Source of the DNA: Leuconostoc mesenteroides subsp. mesenteroides
Lineage (GTDB): Bacteria > Bacillota > Bacilli > Lactobacillales > Lactobacillaceae
Assembly: GCA_009676745.1 (NCBI GenBank)
Contig: CP046062.1
Location: 729,501-793,500, forward strand
DNA: 64,000 nt
Direction of reading: 5' to 3'
Part shown: positions 29,241-38,370 of the stretch, one piece after another
Layout: each line of letters begins with the position of its first letter
How positions within the stretch are numbered: the stretch's first letter is position 1
Notes under the pieces: model-generated
The model's input: only the letters and a program-made list of their open reading frames with translations
What the model was told of the DNA's origin: nothing
Database searches by the model: none
Position numbers and translations under genes: made by a program

Positions 29241-29262
29241 ACAAAGTGTTTTTGTCCAAAAA

Positions 29263-29315
29263 AATAATCCACGATACGGACAACTTATTTTGGTGTCGTA
29301 TGGTGGATCATTTTT
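29263..29315. terminator. Bidirectional terminator between proA and the nucleoside hydrolase
   Basis: AATCCAC-ATACGGACA pairs with TGTCGTAT-GTGGATCATT, with A runs on one side and T runs on the other. It serves convergent proA and the hydrolase gene. Confidence 0.8.
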
Positions 29316-29318
29316 ATG

Positions 29319-30275
29319 TTATTGAAGTACAGTGAGCATTAGATTTTGAAAATCTTGAACAAATCTTTTTGAATCAACTAAAACCGCAGCTTTACTAGTT
29401 GTTGGTGTTAAAAGTTTCTCTTTATCGCCGATTGTACGGCCATAATCACCACTCTCTTTATCGTATGTTACGCGCATAGCTAAGGCAATTGATGTAACAT
29501 AGCTAGGATCAATTCCAACTGCAACGGCTAGTGGATCGTGGAGAGCAGCACCATTTTTATTGATGTTTAGGTTAGCGTAGGCATCAATATAGAAATCCAT
29601 TAAGTCAGCAAATTTTTGTCCGGCTAAAGATCCTAGGGCACGCCATGCTGCAGTTTCTTTTTTCGTTAGCAGTGTGCGGAGGGTCACATCAAGGCCAACC
29701 ATTGTTAAATTTTGTTGATGAACGAAAGCAAAGTCAGCTGCTTCAGGGTCTTGATGAATGTTTGCTTCAGTAAAAGGCGTTACGTTACCAGGTACAGTCA
29801 GAGCACCGCCCATTAACGTTGTATTACCAATCAAAGTAGCCACTTCATGATCTTTCTCAATAGCTGCTGCCAAATTAGTGAGAGGACCAGTTGGAATGAA
29901 AATTAAATTTTCTCTATATTGATGAGCAGATTCAATTAAAAAATCAACAGCTGACTGTGTTTCAACTTGTCTTGGTGCAGTTTCTAAAGTAATTTCACCT
30001 ACGCCATTTTTACCATGAATCAGTTGCGAAATAGGCATAACTTCAAAACTGTTGGTTGTACTTGAATGACTAGCACCAATAAATACAGGAACATCATCGA
30101 CACCAAGTAAATGTAATAAATTCAATGAATTTTGTGCAGCTGTTTCAACAAGTGTGTTACCATAACTAGAGATAATGCCAATTAAATCGACATTTGGATC
30201 AGCTACAGCGTAGGCGAGCGCTAGAGCATCATCCACGCCAGTATCTAGATCAAGAATCATTTTTTTAGTAGCCAT
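29319..30275 (-). CDS. Inosine/uridine-preferring nucleoside hydrolase
   Basis: A 318-residue protein with the N-terminal calcium-binding aspartate cluster (ILDLDTGVDDALAL, a variant of DTDPGxDDA), GPLTNLA and a late ALHDPLAVAV. It cleaves ribonucleosides to base and ribose. The GGAGG-like site TTTGGAGG lies upstream on the minus strand. Base preference cannot be read from sequence. Confidence 0.9.
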   Translation of the reverse strand: MATKKMILDLDTGVDDALALAYAVADPNVDLIGIISSYGNTLVETAAQNSLNLLHLLGVDDVPVFIGASHSSTTNSFEVMPISQLIHGKNGVGEITLETAPRQVETQSAVDFLIESAHQYRENLIFIPTGPLTNLAAAIEKDHEVATLIGNTTLMGGALTVPGNVTPFTEANIHQDPEAADFAFVHQQNLTMVGLDVTLRTLLTKKETAAWRALGSLAGQKFADLMDFYIDAYANLNINKNGAALHDPLAVAVGIDPSYVTSIALAMRVTYDKESGDYGRTIGDKEKLLTPTTSKAAVLVDSKRFVQDFQNLMLTVLQ

Positions 30276-30413
30276 AAATTATTATTGTGTGCAGACGCAC
30301 ATTTCCTCCAAATCGTAATATATATTAATTATAACGGACGAAAGCTATTTTTGTTTTAAATTAACGCAATGTTAGAATAACGTTGCAATAAAGTAAAATC
30401 GGAGAATATTCAA

Positions 30414-31424
30414 ATGACAGAGTTATATGATGTAGCAATCATCGGGGGTGGCCCAGTTGGCATGTTTACAGCGTTCTATGCTGGATTACGTGATACGAAA
30501 GCAGTTTTAGTTGAAAGTTTAGCAACACTTGGCGGTCAAGTAACATCGTTATACCCTGAGAAAAAGATTCTTGATGTTGCTGGTTTCACAGGAATTAAAG
30601 GATCAGCATTGATTGATTCATTGGCTGAGCAAATGAAGTTATTTCCAGTTGATATCAAAACTTCAACAACTGTGACTAATGTGACGAAAACAGGCGACTT
30701 ATTCACAGTGAGTAATGACAATGGTTTGTCGTTTCAAGCCAAAACCATCATCATTACAACTGGTAAGGGGTCTTTTGAACCACGCAAAATGCAGGTGTCG
30801 GGTGTTGATGAACTGCTTGACCAAGGAATTCACTATTTTGTAACGAATAAACATGATTTTGATAATCATGATGTAGCGATTGCTGGTGGTGGTGATTCTG
30901 CTATCGATATGGCTACGATGCTGAATGAATTTACCCATTCTACAAGAATTATTCACCGTCGGGACCAATTTCGTGCGATGGAGCAAAGTGTGAAACAACT
31001 GAATCAATCATCAGTTATCAAAGAAACACCAAAAAAAGTATCACAGATTGAAAAACAAAGTGATGGTAAATTAAAAATCACGCTAGCACAAGTGAAGAAT
31101 GACCAGGTAACTAATGATATTTGTGTTGATGATTTAATTATTAATTATGGTTTTATTTCTGAAAATAAAACTGTGCATGGTTGGGATATACAACCAGAAA
31201 ATAAAGGACAAGCATTTTCCGTCGATCAAACAATGCAGACAACGATACCCGGTGTTTTTGCTATTGGGGATGCTAGCCATTATGAAGGGAAAGCAGATTT
31301 AATTGCTGTTGGATTTGGTGAAGCACCAACGGCAGTGAATGCTGCAATTCAATTCTTTGATCCTCAGCGACGTGGTCCAGGGCATTCGAGCTCAATGGTT
31401 ATTCAAGATGGTAAGCTGACATAA
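30414..31424 (+). CDS. Ferredoxin/flavodoxin-NADP reductase, thioredoxin-reductase-like
   Basis: A 336-residue two-domain flavoprotein: FAD motif IIGGGPVGMFTAFYAG, NADPH motif VAIAGGGDSAIDMA, and the C-terminal FAIGDASHYEGKADLIAVGFGEAPTAVN. It lacks the CxxC of thioredoxin reductases, so it belongs to the YumC-type FNR family. TCGGAGAA precedes the ATG. It is monocistronic with its own terminator. Confidence 0.92.
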   Translation: MTELYDVAIIGGGPVGMFTAFYAGLRDTKAVLVESLATLGGQVTSLYPEKKILDVAGFTGIKGSALIDSLAEQMKLFPVDIKTSTTVTNVTKTGDLFTVSNDNGLSFQAKTIIITTGKGSFEPRKMQVSGVDELLDQGIHYFVTNKHDFDNHDVAIAGGGDSAIDMATMLNEFTHSTRIIHRRDQFRAMEQSVKQLNQSSVIKETPKKVSQIEKQSDGKLKITLAQVKNDQVTNDICVDDLIINYGFISENKTVHGWDIQPENKGQAFSVDQTMQTTIPGVFAIGDASHYEGKADLIAVGFGEAPTAVNAAIQFFDPQRRGPGHSSSMVIQDGKLT

Positions 31425-31426
31425 GT

Positions 31427-31468
31427 AAAAAAGTAGTAGATGAAGTATATCATCTACTACTTTTTTTA
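31427..31468. terminator. Bidirectional terminator after the FNR gene
   Basis: AAAAAGTAGTAGATGA pairs perfectly with TCATCTACTACTTTTT; serves the convergent nuclease gene as well. Confidence 0.9.
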
Positions 31469-31470
31469 AG

Positions 31471-32340
31471 CTACTTAGCGGAATCTAAAATAGTTGCTTT
31501 TCCTGTAGCATAATCAATTTCAATACCTGGCTGTACGTTAAAAATCCAATAGTTTAAGTTCAAAGTTTTACCGTTATCTTCAACTGATTTAGCCATATAG
31601 TGAACACCACGAGCAAGGCGCTCATCGCCAACGTAAAGAGGTGTGACTTGTGCACGGACCGTAATAGTTGGGTTGTTTTGGATTGCATTACGAATATCAT
31701 TTTCAGGGACGAGCTGACCTGGATAGGCATTTTCAACACGTGTGCCTGTAATCATGTTCTCTGTGACCATAGTGGGTAACCCGAAAAATTGATAGCCCAC
31801 AATGTGAGATTTATTCCAAAGCGCTTGCATACCGTTACCCAATTTAACGTTAGGATTATCATGATAGCCACCAACCCACTTGGTACCATCATAGCGATCG
31901 TTGATAAACCAACCGGATGGGCGGACAGTGTAGGGAATACGATCTGGTCGTTTAGTAACTTTTGATATGGCTGACTTACTGGCCACGAAATTTCCTTGTT
32001 GTGAACGGCCTAACGAATCAAGGGCTGAGAGGCTTAGCCCATCAACTGGATTGAGCTTAGATGCTTGACTTGGAAAAGTTTCTTTCATTTGATCGTCTGT
32101 GAAAGTCGCTTTATTGTCGTTAATATGAACAATATCACCATCAAGCGTGCCATCCCATTTTAAGTTAAGTAGAGCTTGGTCAGACTGAGCAGTTACCGTT
32201 GGATGAGATGTTTCAATAGAAGTATGTGTCGATTGATAATTTTGCCACAAATAAAATCCAGCAACAACAACTAGAATCAGAAGGGATAATATCTTATTTT
32301 GTGGTTTACTTTTACGTCTATACGTGCGTTTTCGTGCCAT
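31471..32340 (-). CDS. DNA/RNA non-specific endonuclease, membrane-anchored (EndA-like)
   Basis: A 289-residue protein with a basic start, one signal-anchor helix (about residues 15-31) and a C-terminal beta-beta-alpha-metal nuclease domain: GYHDNPNVK, WNKSHIVGYQFFG (the DRGH-type catalytic histidine block), GTRVENAYPGQLVPEN. EndA-like enzymes cut DNA at the cell surface, in some species during uptake for transformation. Whether this one works in competence or nutrition is unknown. Confidence 0.85.
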   Translation of the reverse strand: MARKRTYRRKSKPQNKILSLLILVVVAGFYLWQNYQSTHTSIETSHPTVTAQSDQALLNLKWDGTLDGDIVHINDNKATFTDDQMKETFPSQASKLNPVDGLSLSALDSLGRSQQGNFVASKSAISKVTKRPDRIPYTVRPSGWFINDRYDGTKWVGGYHDNPNVKLGNGMQALWNKSHIVGYQFFGLPTMVTENMITGTRVENAYPGQLVPENDIRNAIQNNPTITVRAQVTPLYVGDERLARGVHYMAKSVEDNGKTLNLNYWIFNVQPGIEIDYATGKATILDSAK

Positions 32341-32415
32341 GATTTTCTCTCTTTCAAGTTCTTATATCATAACATTTATGCTACACCAAAGCATCAACAA
32401 AGACGATGATAAAAA

Positions 32416-33069
32416 TCAACGTTTTAATTCCCATTCAGCTTTGAACTGTTCGAGAAAGGACAACATAAATTGTTGACGACTATCAGATATTTGCCGAGCG
32501 GTATCTGTGTTTAGTTTATCTTGGATACGTAATAATTTTTCATAAAAATGATTAATTGTGGTACTCTTATCATTTCTATATTCTGTTTTATCTCTAGCAA
32601 TACGTGGCGGAATCGTTGGATCATATAGTATGCGATTCTTAACGACACCATAGGTAATGGCTCGGGTAATAGCAATGGCGCCCATTGCTTCTAATCGATC
32701 AGCATCTTGCACGATTTGACCATTTAGTGTTAGTTGTTTAGCACCATCAAGAGATTTAGACCAAGACATATTGTCTATAATGTAAATTATCTCATCAATG
32801 GTTTTTGGTTCAACACCTATTGATAATAAAAATGAAATTGTTTGATTTTTTGCAGTAAGTACTGCATCATCGGTTTCATATAACTTATCATCATAGACAT
32901 CATGCAAGAGAACAGTAGCGCGCACTATAAATGAATCGGCTTTGTCTTCGTGAACCAGAATTTTATTTGCCAGAGATAAAGTACGTTCAACGTGATCAGT
33001 GCTATGTCCAGTTTTATCTTGGCTAAGTATATCTTTCATGTAATGCTCAATTAGTGCTAACTTTTCCAT
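32416..33069 (-). CDS. HD-domain phosphohydrolase (YpgQ/YedJ-like)
   Basis: A 217-residue all-helical HD protein: GHSTDHVERTLSLA (first histidine), LLHDVYDDK (HD pair) and QDADRLEAMGAIAI (late aspartate), the four-ligand metal site. Related enzymes hydrolyse nucleotides or pyrophosphates. Not in an obvious operon. Confidence 0.83.
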   Translation of the reverse strand: MEKLALIEHYMKDILSQDKTGHSTDHVERTLSLANKILVHEDKADSFIVRATVLLHDVYDDKLYETDDAVLTAKNQTISFLLSIGVEPKTIDEIIYIIDNMSWSKSLDGAKQLTLNGQIVQDADRLEAMGAIAITRAITYGVVKNRILYDPTIPPRIARDKTEYRNDKSTTINHFYEKLLRIQDKLNTDTARQISDSRQQFMLSFLEQFKAEWELKR

Positions 33070-33231
33070 TATTCATATTTCCTTAACTTTATTTTGATAC
33101 TATATTTATAAGTTTAAACTATAGCAGTACTTTTAAGTTCAAAAAATACTGCGTTTCAAATAAAACCTTAAAAAATCAGCGTTGTTCTCTATGAAAACAT
33201 ATTAATTTTAGTTATAATTATTTTAATATAA

Positions 33232-33285
33232 CTTTACCTCATACGGTAAAAGACACGCTCAAACGAACAATAAAGTTGGGCGTTT
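33232..33285 (+). other. Two hairpins in the metG leader
   Basis: TTTACC-6-GGTAAA (33232-33249), then ACGCTCAA against TTGGGCGT (about 33253-33280) followed by TTT. The second resembles a weak attenuator. No T-box core or SAM-box signature is seen. Confidence 0.35.
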
Positions 33286-33306
33286 TAAAGAAAGAGGAAG
33301 ACTCAT

Positions 33307-35415
33307 ATGTCAGAACCAAATAACATTTTGTTTAACACTGGAAATCACACGGATTCGGCTGTCATTTATGACAAGTTTTCAAAGGCAGAGCAACAATTTT
33401 CAGTGAAAAAGGATAAGACCTTTTATATTACCACACCAATTTATTATCCATCTGGTAAGTTACAATTGGGAAACACTTATACAACGGTACTCGCTGATGC
33501 AGCAGCACGTTACCACCGCTTGCTGGGTGAAGATGTTTATTTTTTAACAGGTACAGATGAACATGGATTAAAAATCCAACAAAAAGCCGAGGCTGCAGGT
33601 ATATCTGAAATAGCTTTTCTTGATGGTATGGCGAAGCAAATTAAAGACTTGTGGAAGCTAATGGATATTTCATATGACGATTTTATCCGTACGACTGAAG
33701 ACCGTCATGAAAAAGCAGTCGCTAAAATCTTTACGCAATTACTAGAAAATGGAGACATTTACAAAGGTGAGTATGAAGGTTGGTACTCTGTTTCTGATGA
33801 AGAGTACTTTACAGAATCTCAATTAGCCGAAGTCTATCATGATGATGCGGGCAAAGTAATTGGTGGTAAAGCACCATCAGGACACGAAGTAGAACTTGTT
33901 AAAGAAGAAGCCTACTTCTTCAAGATGAGTAAATATGCTGATTGGTTATTGGATTATTACAAAACACATCCAGAGTTTATTCAGCCAGAAGCACGAATGA
34001 ACGAGATGATTAATAATTTTATTGCACCAGGTCTGGAAGATTTGGCAGTGACACGTACATCATTTAACTGGGGTATTTCAGTACCAGGAGATGAAAAACA
34101 TGTCATTTACGTTTGGATTGACGCATTAGCTAATTATATTACTGCTCTAGGTTATAATTCGGACGACACAACCTTATTTGATAAGTTTTGGCCCGCAAAT
34201 GTTCAACTTGTTGGAAAAGAAATTGTTCGTTTCCATACTATTTATTGGCCAATTATGTTGCATGCATTGGGATTAGAGTTGCCTAAATCAGTGGTTGGTC
34301 ATGGCTGGCTTGTGATGAAAGACGGTAAGATGTCTAAATCAAAGGGTAATGTAATTTATCCTGAAGTGCTTGAAAAACGTTATGGTCTAGATGCGGTTCG
34401 CTATTATTTGTTGCGTTCAATGCCATTTGGTAATGATGGTGTATTTACACCTGAAGATTTTGTGGCACGTGTTAACTATGATTTAGCTAATGACTTAGGT
34501 AATTTGTTGAATCGTACGGTGGCCATGATTAATAAATATGTGGATGGGGTTATTCCCGAACTACTAACAGGCAAGACTGCTTTTGATGAAGACTTGGTTC
34601 GAACTGTAGAAGATGCCATAGTTGAATACAACAAAAACTTTAAAGAATTACGTACTGCTGATGCACTTGAAAATGTTTGGAAAATCATCCGTCGTGCAAA
34701 TAAGTATATTGATGAGACACAGCCATGGGTGCTAGCAAAAGATGAAAATGAAAAGGAAGTTTTGTCTAGCGTAATGGCGCACTTGGCTGGTGCATTAAGA
34801 GTTACTGCTGTTTTGTTACAGCCAGTATTAACGCAAGCACCAAAGAAGATTTTTGATCAATTGGGATTGGATTATTCTGACAAAGGTGTTGCTATTGCAG
34901 GTTTGACATTCAGTAAGTTACCAACTGGTGGTCATGTTGCCAAGAAAGGTGAACCAATTTTCCCACGCCAAGATGTTGAGGAAGAAGTTGCCTTTATTTC
35001 AGGTTTGGTTTCAAAAGATACAAAAGGCAAAGGACGTGCGGTTAAAGAGGCAGCAAAAGAAGCGGCTCATGTAGCGCCAACTAAGGATTTGATTACTTAT
35101 GACGATTTCGATAAAGTTGAAATCTTAGCTGCTAAAATTACGGCAGGAGAAATTGTTGCTAAATCTGAGAAATTATTAAAGTTTACACTTGATGATGGAT
35201 CAGGGAAACCACGCCAAATTTTGTCGGGTATTCGGAAATGGTATGCAGATCCTGCTGCTTTGGTAGGTAAAACGGTAGCTATTGTTGCTAACATGAAGCC
35301 AAGAAAAATGGCTGGTGAACTTTCTGAGGGGATGATTTTGTCTGCTGAGAAGAACGATATTGTTACTGTAACGATATTGCCAGATTCAATTGAACCAGGT
35401 TCAGGAATCGAATAA
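33307..35415 (+). CDS. metG: Methionyl-tRNA synthetase
   Basis: A 702-residue class I synthetase with C-terminal tRNA-binding (EMAP/Trbp111-like) domain (from about residue 595). KMSKSKG is present. The HIGH region reads SGKLQLGN, with neither usual histidine; the usual zinc-knuckle cysteines of the connective peptide are also absent (YSVSDEEYFTESQ). The protein has a 36-residue extension before FYITTPIYYPSG. The start at 33307 is well supported by AAGAGGAAG, so the extension is probably real. It charges tRNA-Met and initiator tRNA. Confidence 0.93.
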   Translation: MSEPNNILFNTGNHTDSAVIYDKFSKAEQQFSVKKDKTFYITTPIYYPSGKLQLGNTYTTVLADAAARYHRLLGEDVYFLTGTDEHGLKIQQKAEAAGISEIAFLDGMAKQIKDLWKLMDISYDDFIRTTEDRHEKAVAKIFTQLLENGDIYKGEYEGWYSVSDEEYFTESQLAEVYHDDAGKVIGGKAPSGHEVELVKEEAYFFKMSKYADWLLDYYKTHPEFIQPEARMNEMINNFIAPGLEDLAVTRTSFNWGISVPGDEKHVIYVWIDALANYITALGYNSDDTTLFDKFWPANVQLVGKEIVRFHTIYWPIMLHALGLELPKSVVGHGWLVMKDGKMSKSKGNVIYPEVLEKRYGLDAVRYYLLRSMPFGNDGVFTPEDFVARVNYDLANDLGNLLNRTVAMINKYVDGVIPELLTGKTAFDEDLVRTVEDAIVEYNKNFKELRTADALENVWKIIRRANKYIDETQPWVLAKDENEKEVLSSVMAHLAGALRVTAVLLQPVLTQAPKKIFDQLGLDYSDKGVAIAGLTFSKLPTGGHVAKKGEPIFPRQDVEEEVAFISGLVSKDTKGKGRAVKEAAKEAAHVAPTKDLITYDDFDKVEILAAKITAGEIVAKSEKLLKFTLDDGSGKPRQILSGIRKWYADPAALVGKTVAIVANMKPRKMAGELSEGMILSAEKNDIVTVTILPDSIEPGSGIE

Positions 35416-35420
35416 TCAAA

Positions 35421-35446
35421 GAGCAGCTCTTCGGAGCTGCTTTTTT
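35421..35446 (+). terminator. Terminator after metG
   Basis: AGCAGCTC-TTCG-GAGCTGCT followed by TTTTTC. Confidence 0.9.
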
Positions 35447-35699
35447 CTTTGATGTAATGAAAAATCTTTGTTCAAAATATAATATTTTTAACAACTATGA
35501 TAACTCCTAAAGGCATTCAAATGAGAAAAAAATAGAATGTAAGCCTGTTAATGTGATTTATTGATCATATTAGATCATTAGATTAACTCAGAAGTCATGC
35601 TATAAATTTTAAAACTAATGGGCGTACTAGCTACACTCATGTTAAGAAAAAAACAAAATGATATATTAAACAGCTACACTCGCTCAAAAATGCACTTTG
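35447..35699. other. Intergenic stretch without a recognised gene
   Basis: AT-rich sequence between the metG terminator and the gapA promoter. No frame with a binding site, tRNA or strong hairpin was seen. Confidence 0.6.
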
Positions 35700-35730
35700 T
35701 GCTATAATAATGGTGTTGACTAAAGTCAAA
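35700..35730 (+). promoter_or_regulatory. gapA promoter with extended -10
   Basis: TGC-TATAAT (35700-35708) is an extended -10 element. Just downstream lies TGACT-AA-AGTCA (about 35714-35728), a small dyad at the likely transcription start. No clear -35 is seen, in keeping with an extended -10. Confidence 0.6.
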
Positions 35731-35753
35731 AATTTTTGGAGGATCTAAAACAC

Positions 35754-36773
35754 ATGACTGTTAAGATTGGTATTAACGGATTTGGACGTATTGGTCGTTT
35801 GGCCTTCCGTCGTATTCTTGAGTTGTCAGACAAGGCTTCAGATATTGAAGTTGTTGCTATCAACGATTTGACAAGCCCAGACATGTTGGCATACTTGCTT
35901 AAGTATGATTCAATTCATGGTACTTTGAACGCTGAGGTTTCATCAGACGACACAGGTATTATTGTTAATGGTAAGCACTATGCTGTTTACTCAGAACGTA
36001 ACGCTGCTGACTTGAAGTGGGTTGCTAACGATGGTGTTGATTACGTATTGGAAGCTACTGGTTTCTATACTTCAGCAGAAAAGTCACAAGCTCACTTGGA
36101 TGCAGGTGCCAAGAAGGTATTGGTTTCAGCTCCAGCCGGTGCAGTTCCTACAGTTGTCTACGGTGTTAACCAAGACATCTTGACTGCAGACGACAAGATC
36201 GTTTCTGCTGGTTCATGCACAACGCAATCATTGGCTCCAATTGCTAACGTATTGGAACAAGAATTTGGTGTTAAGACTGGATTGATGTTGACAGTGCACG
36301 CTTACACAGCTTCACAAAGTTTGCAAGATGGTCCTAAGTCAGCTAAGTTCGCAAAGCGTCAAGCTAACCGTGATGCAGCTTCAAACTCATTGCCACACTC
36401 ATCTGGTGCCGCTAAGGCTATTGGCATGGTTGTTCCTTCATTGGATGGTAAGTTGACTGGTTCAGCTATCCGTGTTCCTGTTCCTGATGGTTCAATTACT
36501 GAATTGACTGCAGTCTTGAAGAAGGACGTTACAGTTGAAGAAGTTAACGCAGCTATGAAGAAGTACGAATCAGATTCATTTGGTTACAATGGTGACGGAT
36601 TGGTATCTACTGATATCATCAATGATACACATGGTACTGTCTTCGATCCAACACAAACTGAAGTTGTTGCTGGTGAAGGACAACAATTGGTTAAAGTTGC
36701 TGCTTGGTACGACAACGAATACGGTTTCACTTCAAACATGATCCGTACATTGTTGCATTTCGCTACTTTGTAA
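35754..36773 (+). CDS. gapA: Glyceraldehyde-3-phosphate dehydrogenase, type I
   Basis: A 339-residue enzyme: INGFGRIGRLAFRR (NAD binding), catalytic Cys155 in SAGSCTTQS, and ASNSLPHSSGAAKAIG. Leuconostoc ferments by the phosphoketolase route, where GAPDH works in the lower half of glycolysis. Codon use is strongly biased to a few codons, as expected for a very highly expressed gene. ATG 35754 follows TTGGAGG. Confidence 0.96.
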   Translation: MTVKIGINGFGRIGRLAFRRILELSDKASDIEVVAINDLTSPDMLAYLLKYDSIHGTLNAEVSSDDTGIIVNGKHYAVYSERNAADLKWVANDGVDYVLEATGFYTSAEKSQAHLDAGAKKVLVSAPAGAVPTVVYGVNQDILTADDKIVSAGSCTTQSLAPIANVLEQEFGVKTGLMLTVHAYTASQSLQDGPKSAKFAKRQANRDAASNSLPHSSGAAKAIGMVVPSLDGKLTGSAIRVPVPDGSITELTAVLKKDVTVEEVNAAMKKYESDSFGYNGDGLVSTDIINDTHGTVFDPTQTEVVAGEGQQLVKVAAWYDNEYGFTSNMIRTLLHFATL

Positions 36774-36824
36774 GATAGATTATTCTGTTTTACCTCTTAG
36801 TGTATTAAATCATAATATTTAGAA

Positions 36825-36848
36825 AGCACACTTCGGTGTGTTTTTTTT
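36825..36848 (+). terminator. Terminator after gapA
   Basis: AGCACAC-TTCG-GTGTG-T followed by eight T. Confidence 0.88.
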
Positions 36849-36978
36849 ATTGTAAATTATTCTGTTATGTATATTTTCTGAAAGGGGGTAAGTAAATCTT
36901 AAATAAATGGTTATGTATGGGTACTTATAGTAAAAAATATGATATACTTTATTCAAATATCGAACAGGAGTTCTATTT

Positions 36979-37788
36979 GTGAAAATTGCATTTTCGTCTG
37001 ATAATCATTTTGATTTAAATAAAATTAATGTTGAACGTGCTATGCGGGCACAAGCACTCTATTTGTTGAACAAAAATGTGAACGTTTACGTGATTGCCGG
37101 TGATTTGTTTAATGACTTTAAGCAATCTTTAGCATTTGCTCGCAATATGCAAGACCTAGTAAAAAACAAATTGACCATTCGTTTTTTGGCTGGGAATCAT
37201 GATATGGGTAAAAATGTTACATATGAAGAGCTTGAAAGTGATATCGACGAGTTGTATTTTCATAACAAGTATATTGACTTAACTGATGATATCCGACTTA
37301 TTGGTAATAATGGTTGGTATGATTATAGTTTTGTCGGTAATGACTATACAGAAAAAGAAATTCAATCGTTTAAAAATAGCCTTTGGTATGACCGACGTAT
37401 TAAACAACCAATAACTGATAAAGAGCGTTTTAATATTAACCTAAAACAAATTAAGGATCAGTTGTTGGCTGCGGGTAATAAACAGACTATAGTTGTGAGC
37501 CATTTTGTACCACGTGAAGATTATATTAAGCGCTTTCCAAATGGGAACACACGATTGGATATAGCAAATGCCTTCCTTGGTAGTTCGAGAATTGGTCAAG
37601 CTGTTGATCAATCATATACTATCGCAACAATTACAGGACATTTACATTTACATCCCGCACCGTTAAAATTCGGTAACAATGTTTATTATAATGCTGCTGT
37701 AGGATATAGTACTGAACGTGTTCACGAATGGGCAAGTGACGATTTTCTAACAGAATGGCAAAAAAGACTAGTTGTACTTGAATTTTAA
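36979..37788 (+). CDS. Calcineurin-type metallophosphoesterase
   Basis: A 269-residue protein with all metal motifs in order: FSSDNHFD (D-x-H), GDLFND (GD), GNHDMG (GNH[DE]), VVSHFV and GHLHLH (GHxH). GTG start follows CAGGAG. Substrate is unknown; the family includes nucleases, nucleotide hydrolases and phosphodiesterases. Confidence 0.83.
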   Translation: MKIAFSSDNHFDLNKINVERAMRAQALYLLNKNVNVYVIAGDLFNDFKQSLAFARNMQDLVKNKLTIRFLAGNHDMGKNVTYEELESDIDELYFHNKYIDLTDDIRLIGNNGWYDYSFVGNDYTEKEIQSFKNSLWYDRRIKQPITDKERFNINLKQIKDQLLAAGNKQTIVVSHFVPREDYIKRFPNGNTRLDIANAFLGSSRIGQAVDQSYTIATITGHLHLHPAPLKFGNNVYYNAAVGYSTERVHEWASDDFLTEWQKRLVVLEF

Positions 37789-37812
37789 AACACCGAAAAG
37801 GTGTTTTTTATT
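37789..37812 (+). terminator. Terminator after the phosphoesterase gene
   Basis: AAACACC-GAAA-AGGTGTTT with T run. Confidence 0.8.
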
Positions 37813-37840
37813 TATTAAGGAAACACTACGATTTTAGAAT

Positions 37841-37903
37841 ACTTTGACAATCGAAATAAATTATGATAATATTTTGACTATCAGATATTTCGATTATCAA
37901 AGT
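37841..37903 (+). promoter_or_regulatory. FAS-II operon promoter with FabT operators
   Basis: Promoter TTGACA (37844-37849)-17-TAATAT (37867-37872). Two 17-base boxes face each other: ACTTTGACAATCGAAAT (37841-37857), over the -35, and ATTTCGATTATCAAAGT (37887-37903), downstream of the start; they differ at one base when one is inverted. A third, weaker TTTGACTATCAGA lies at about 37874-37886. They fit the FabT box TTTGAnnnTCAAA. FabT is encoded second in the operon, so autoregulation is expected. Confidence 0.8.
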
Positions 37904-37923
37904 ATTTAAAAAAGGAATCAATC

Positions 37924-38370
37924 ATGCCAGTTCTTACAACAACAGAAATTATGGATCTAATTCCCAATCGTTATCCTATTCTTTATATGGATTATGTGGA
38001 AGAAATGGTCCCAGATGAATCAATAGTCGCTGTCAAAAACGTAACCATTAACGAACAGTTTTTTCAAGGACATTTTCCTGGTAATCCAGTGATGCCAGGT
38101 GTTTTAATCATTGAGTCACTAGCTCAGGCAGCATCGATTTTGATTTTGTCATCACCTCAATTTCAAGGTAAGACAGCTTACATGACAGGAATTGACAACG
38201 CTAAATTTAAGAGAATGGTTAAGCCAGGCGATGTATTGAAATTACATGTCACATTTGGTAAGCTACGTGCTAACATGGGTAGTGTGTTAGTTGAAGCCAA
38301 AGTCGATGGTAAAACAGCTACATCAGCCGAGTTGATGTTTGTTGTGGCGCCAGATGAAAAAGATGAATGA
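37924..38370 (+). CDS. FabZ-type 3-hydroxyacyl-ACP dehydratase, candidate dehydratase/isomerase (FabN-like)
   Basis: A 148-residue hot-dog protein. The catalytic histidine is in FQGHFPGNPVMPG and the catalytic glutamate in LIIESLAQAA. A second FabZ lies at 44792-45223, in the place FabZ normally has. This copy occupies the first position, where streptococci carry fabM, the isomerase needed for unsaturated fatty acids. No fabM is seen. In Enterococcus faecalis a FabZ paralogue, FabN, does both dehydration and isomerisation; this copy is a candidate for the same job. AAAGGAATC precedes the ATG. Confidence 0.85.
   Translation: MPVLTTTEIMDLIPNRYPILYMDYVEEMVPDESIVAVKNVTINEQFFQGHFPGNPVMPGVLIIESLAQAASILILSSPQFQGKTAYMTGIDNAKFKRMVKPGDVLKLHVTFGKLRANMGSVLVEAKVDGKTATSAELMFVVAPDEKDE

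Noticed and set aside
33219..33306. SAM or T-box riboswitch before metG
   Set aside because: No T-box core and no SAM-box signature; only two small hairpins are seen.
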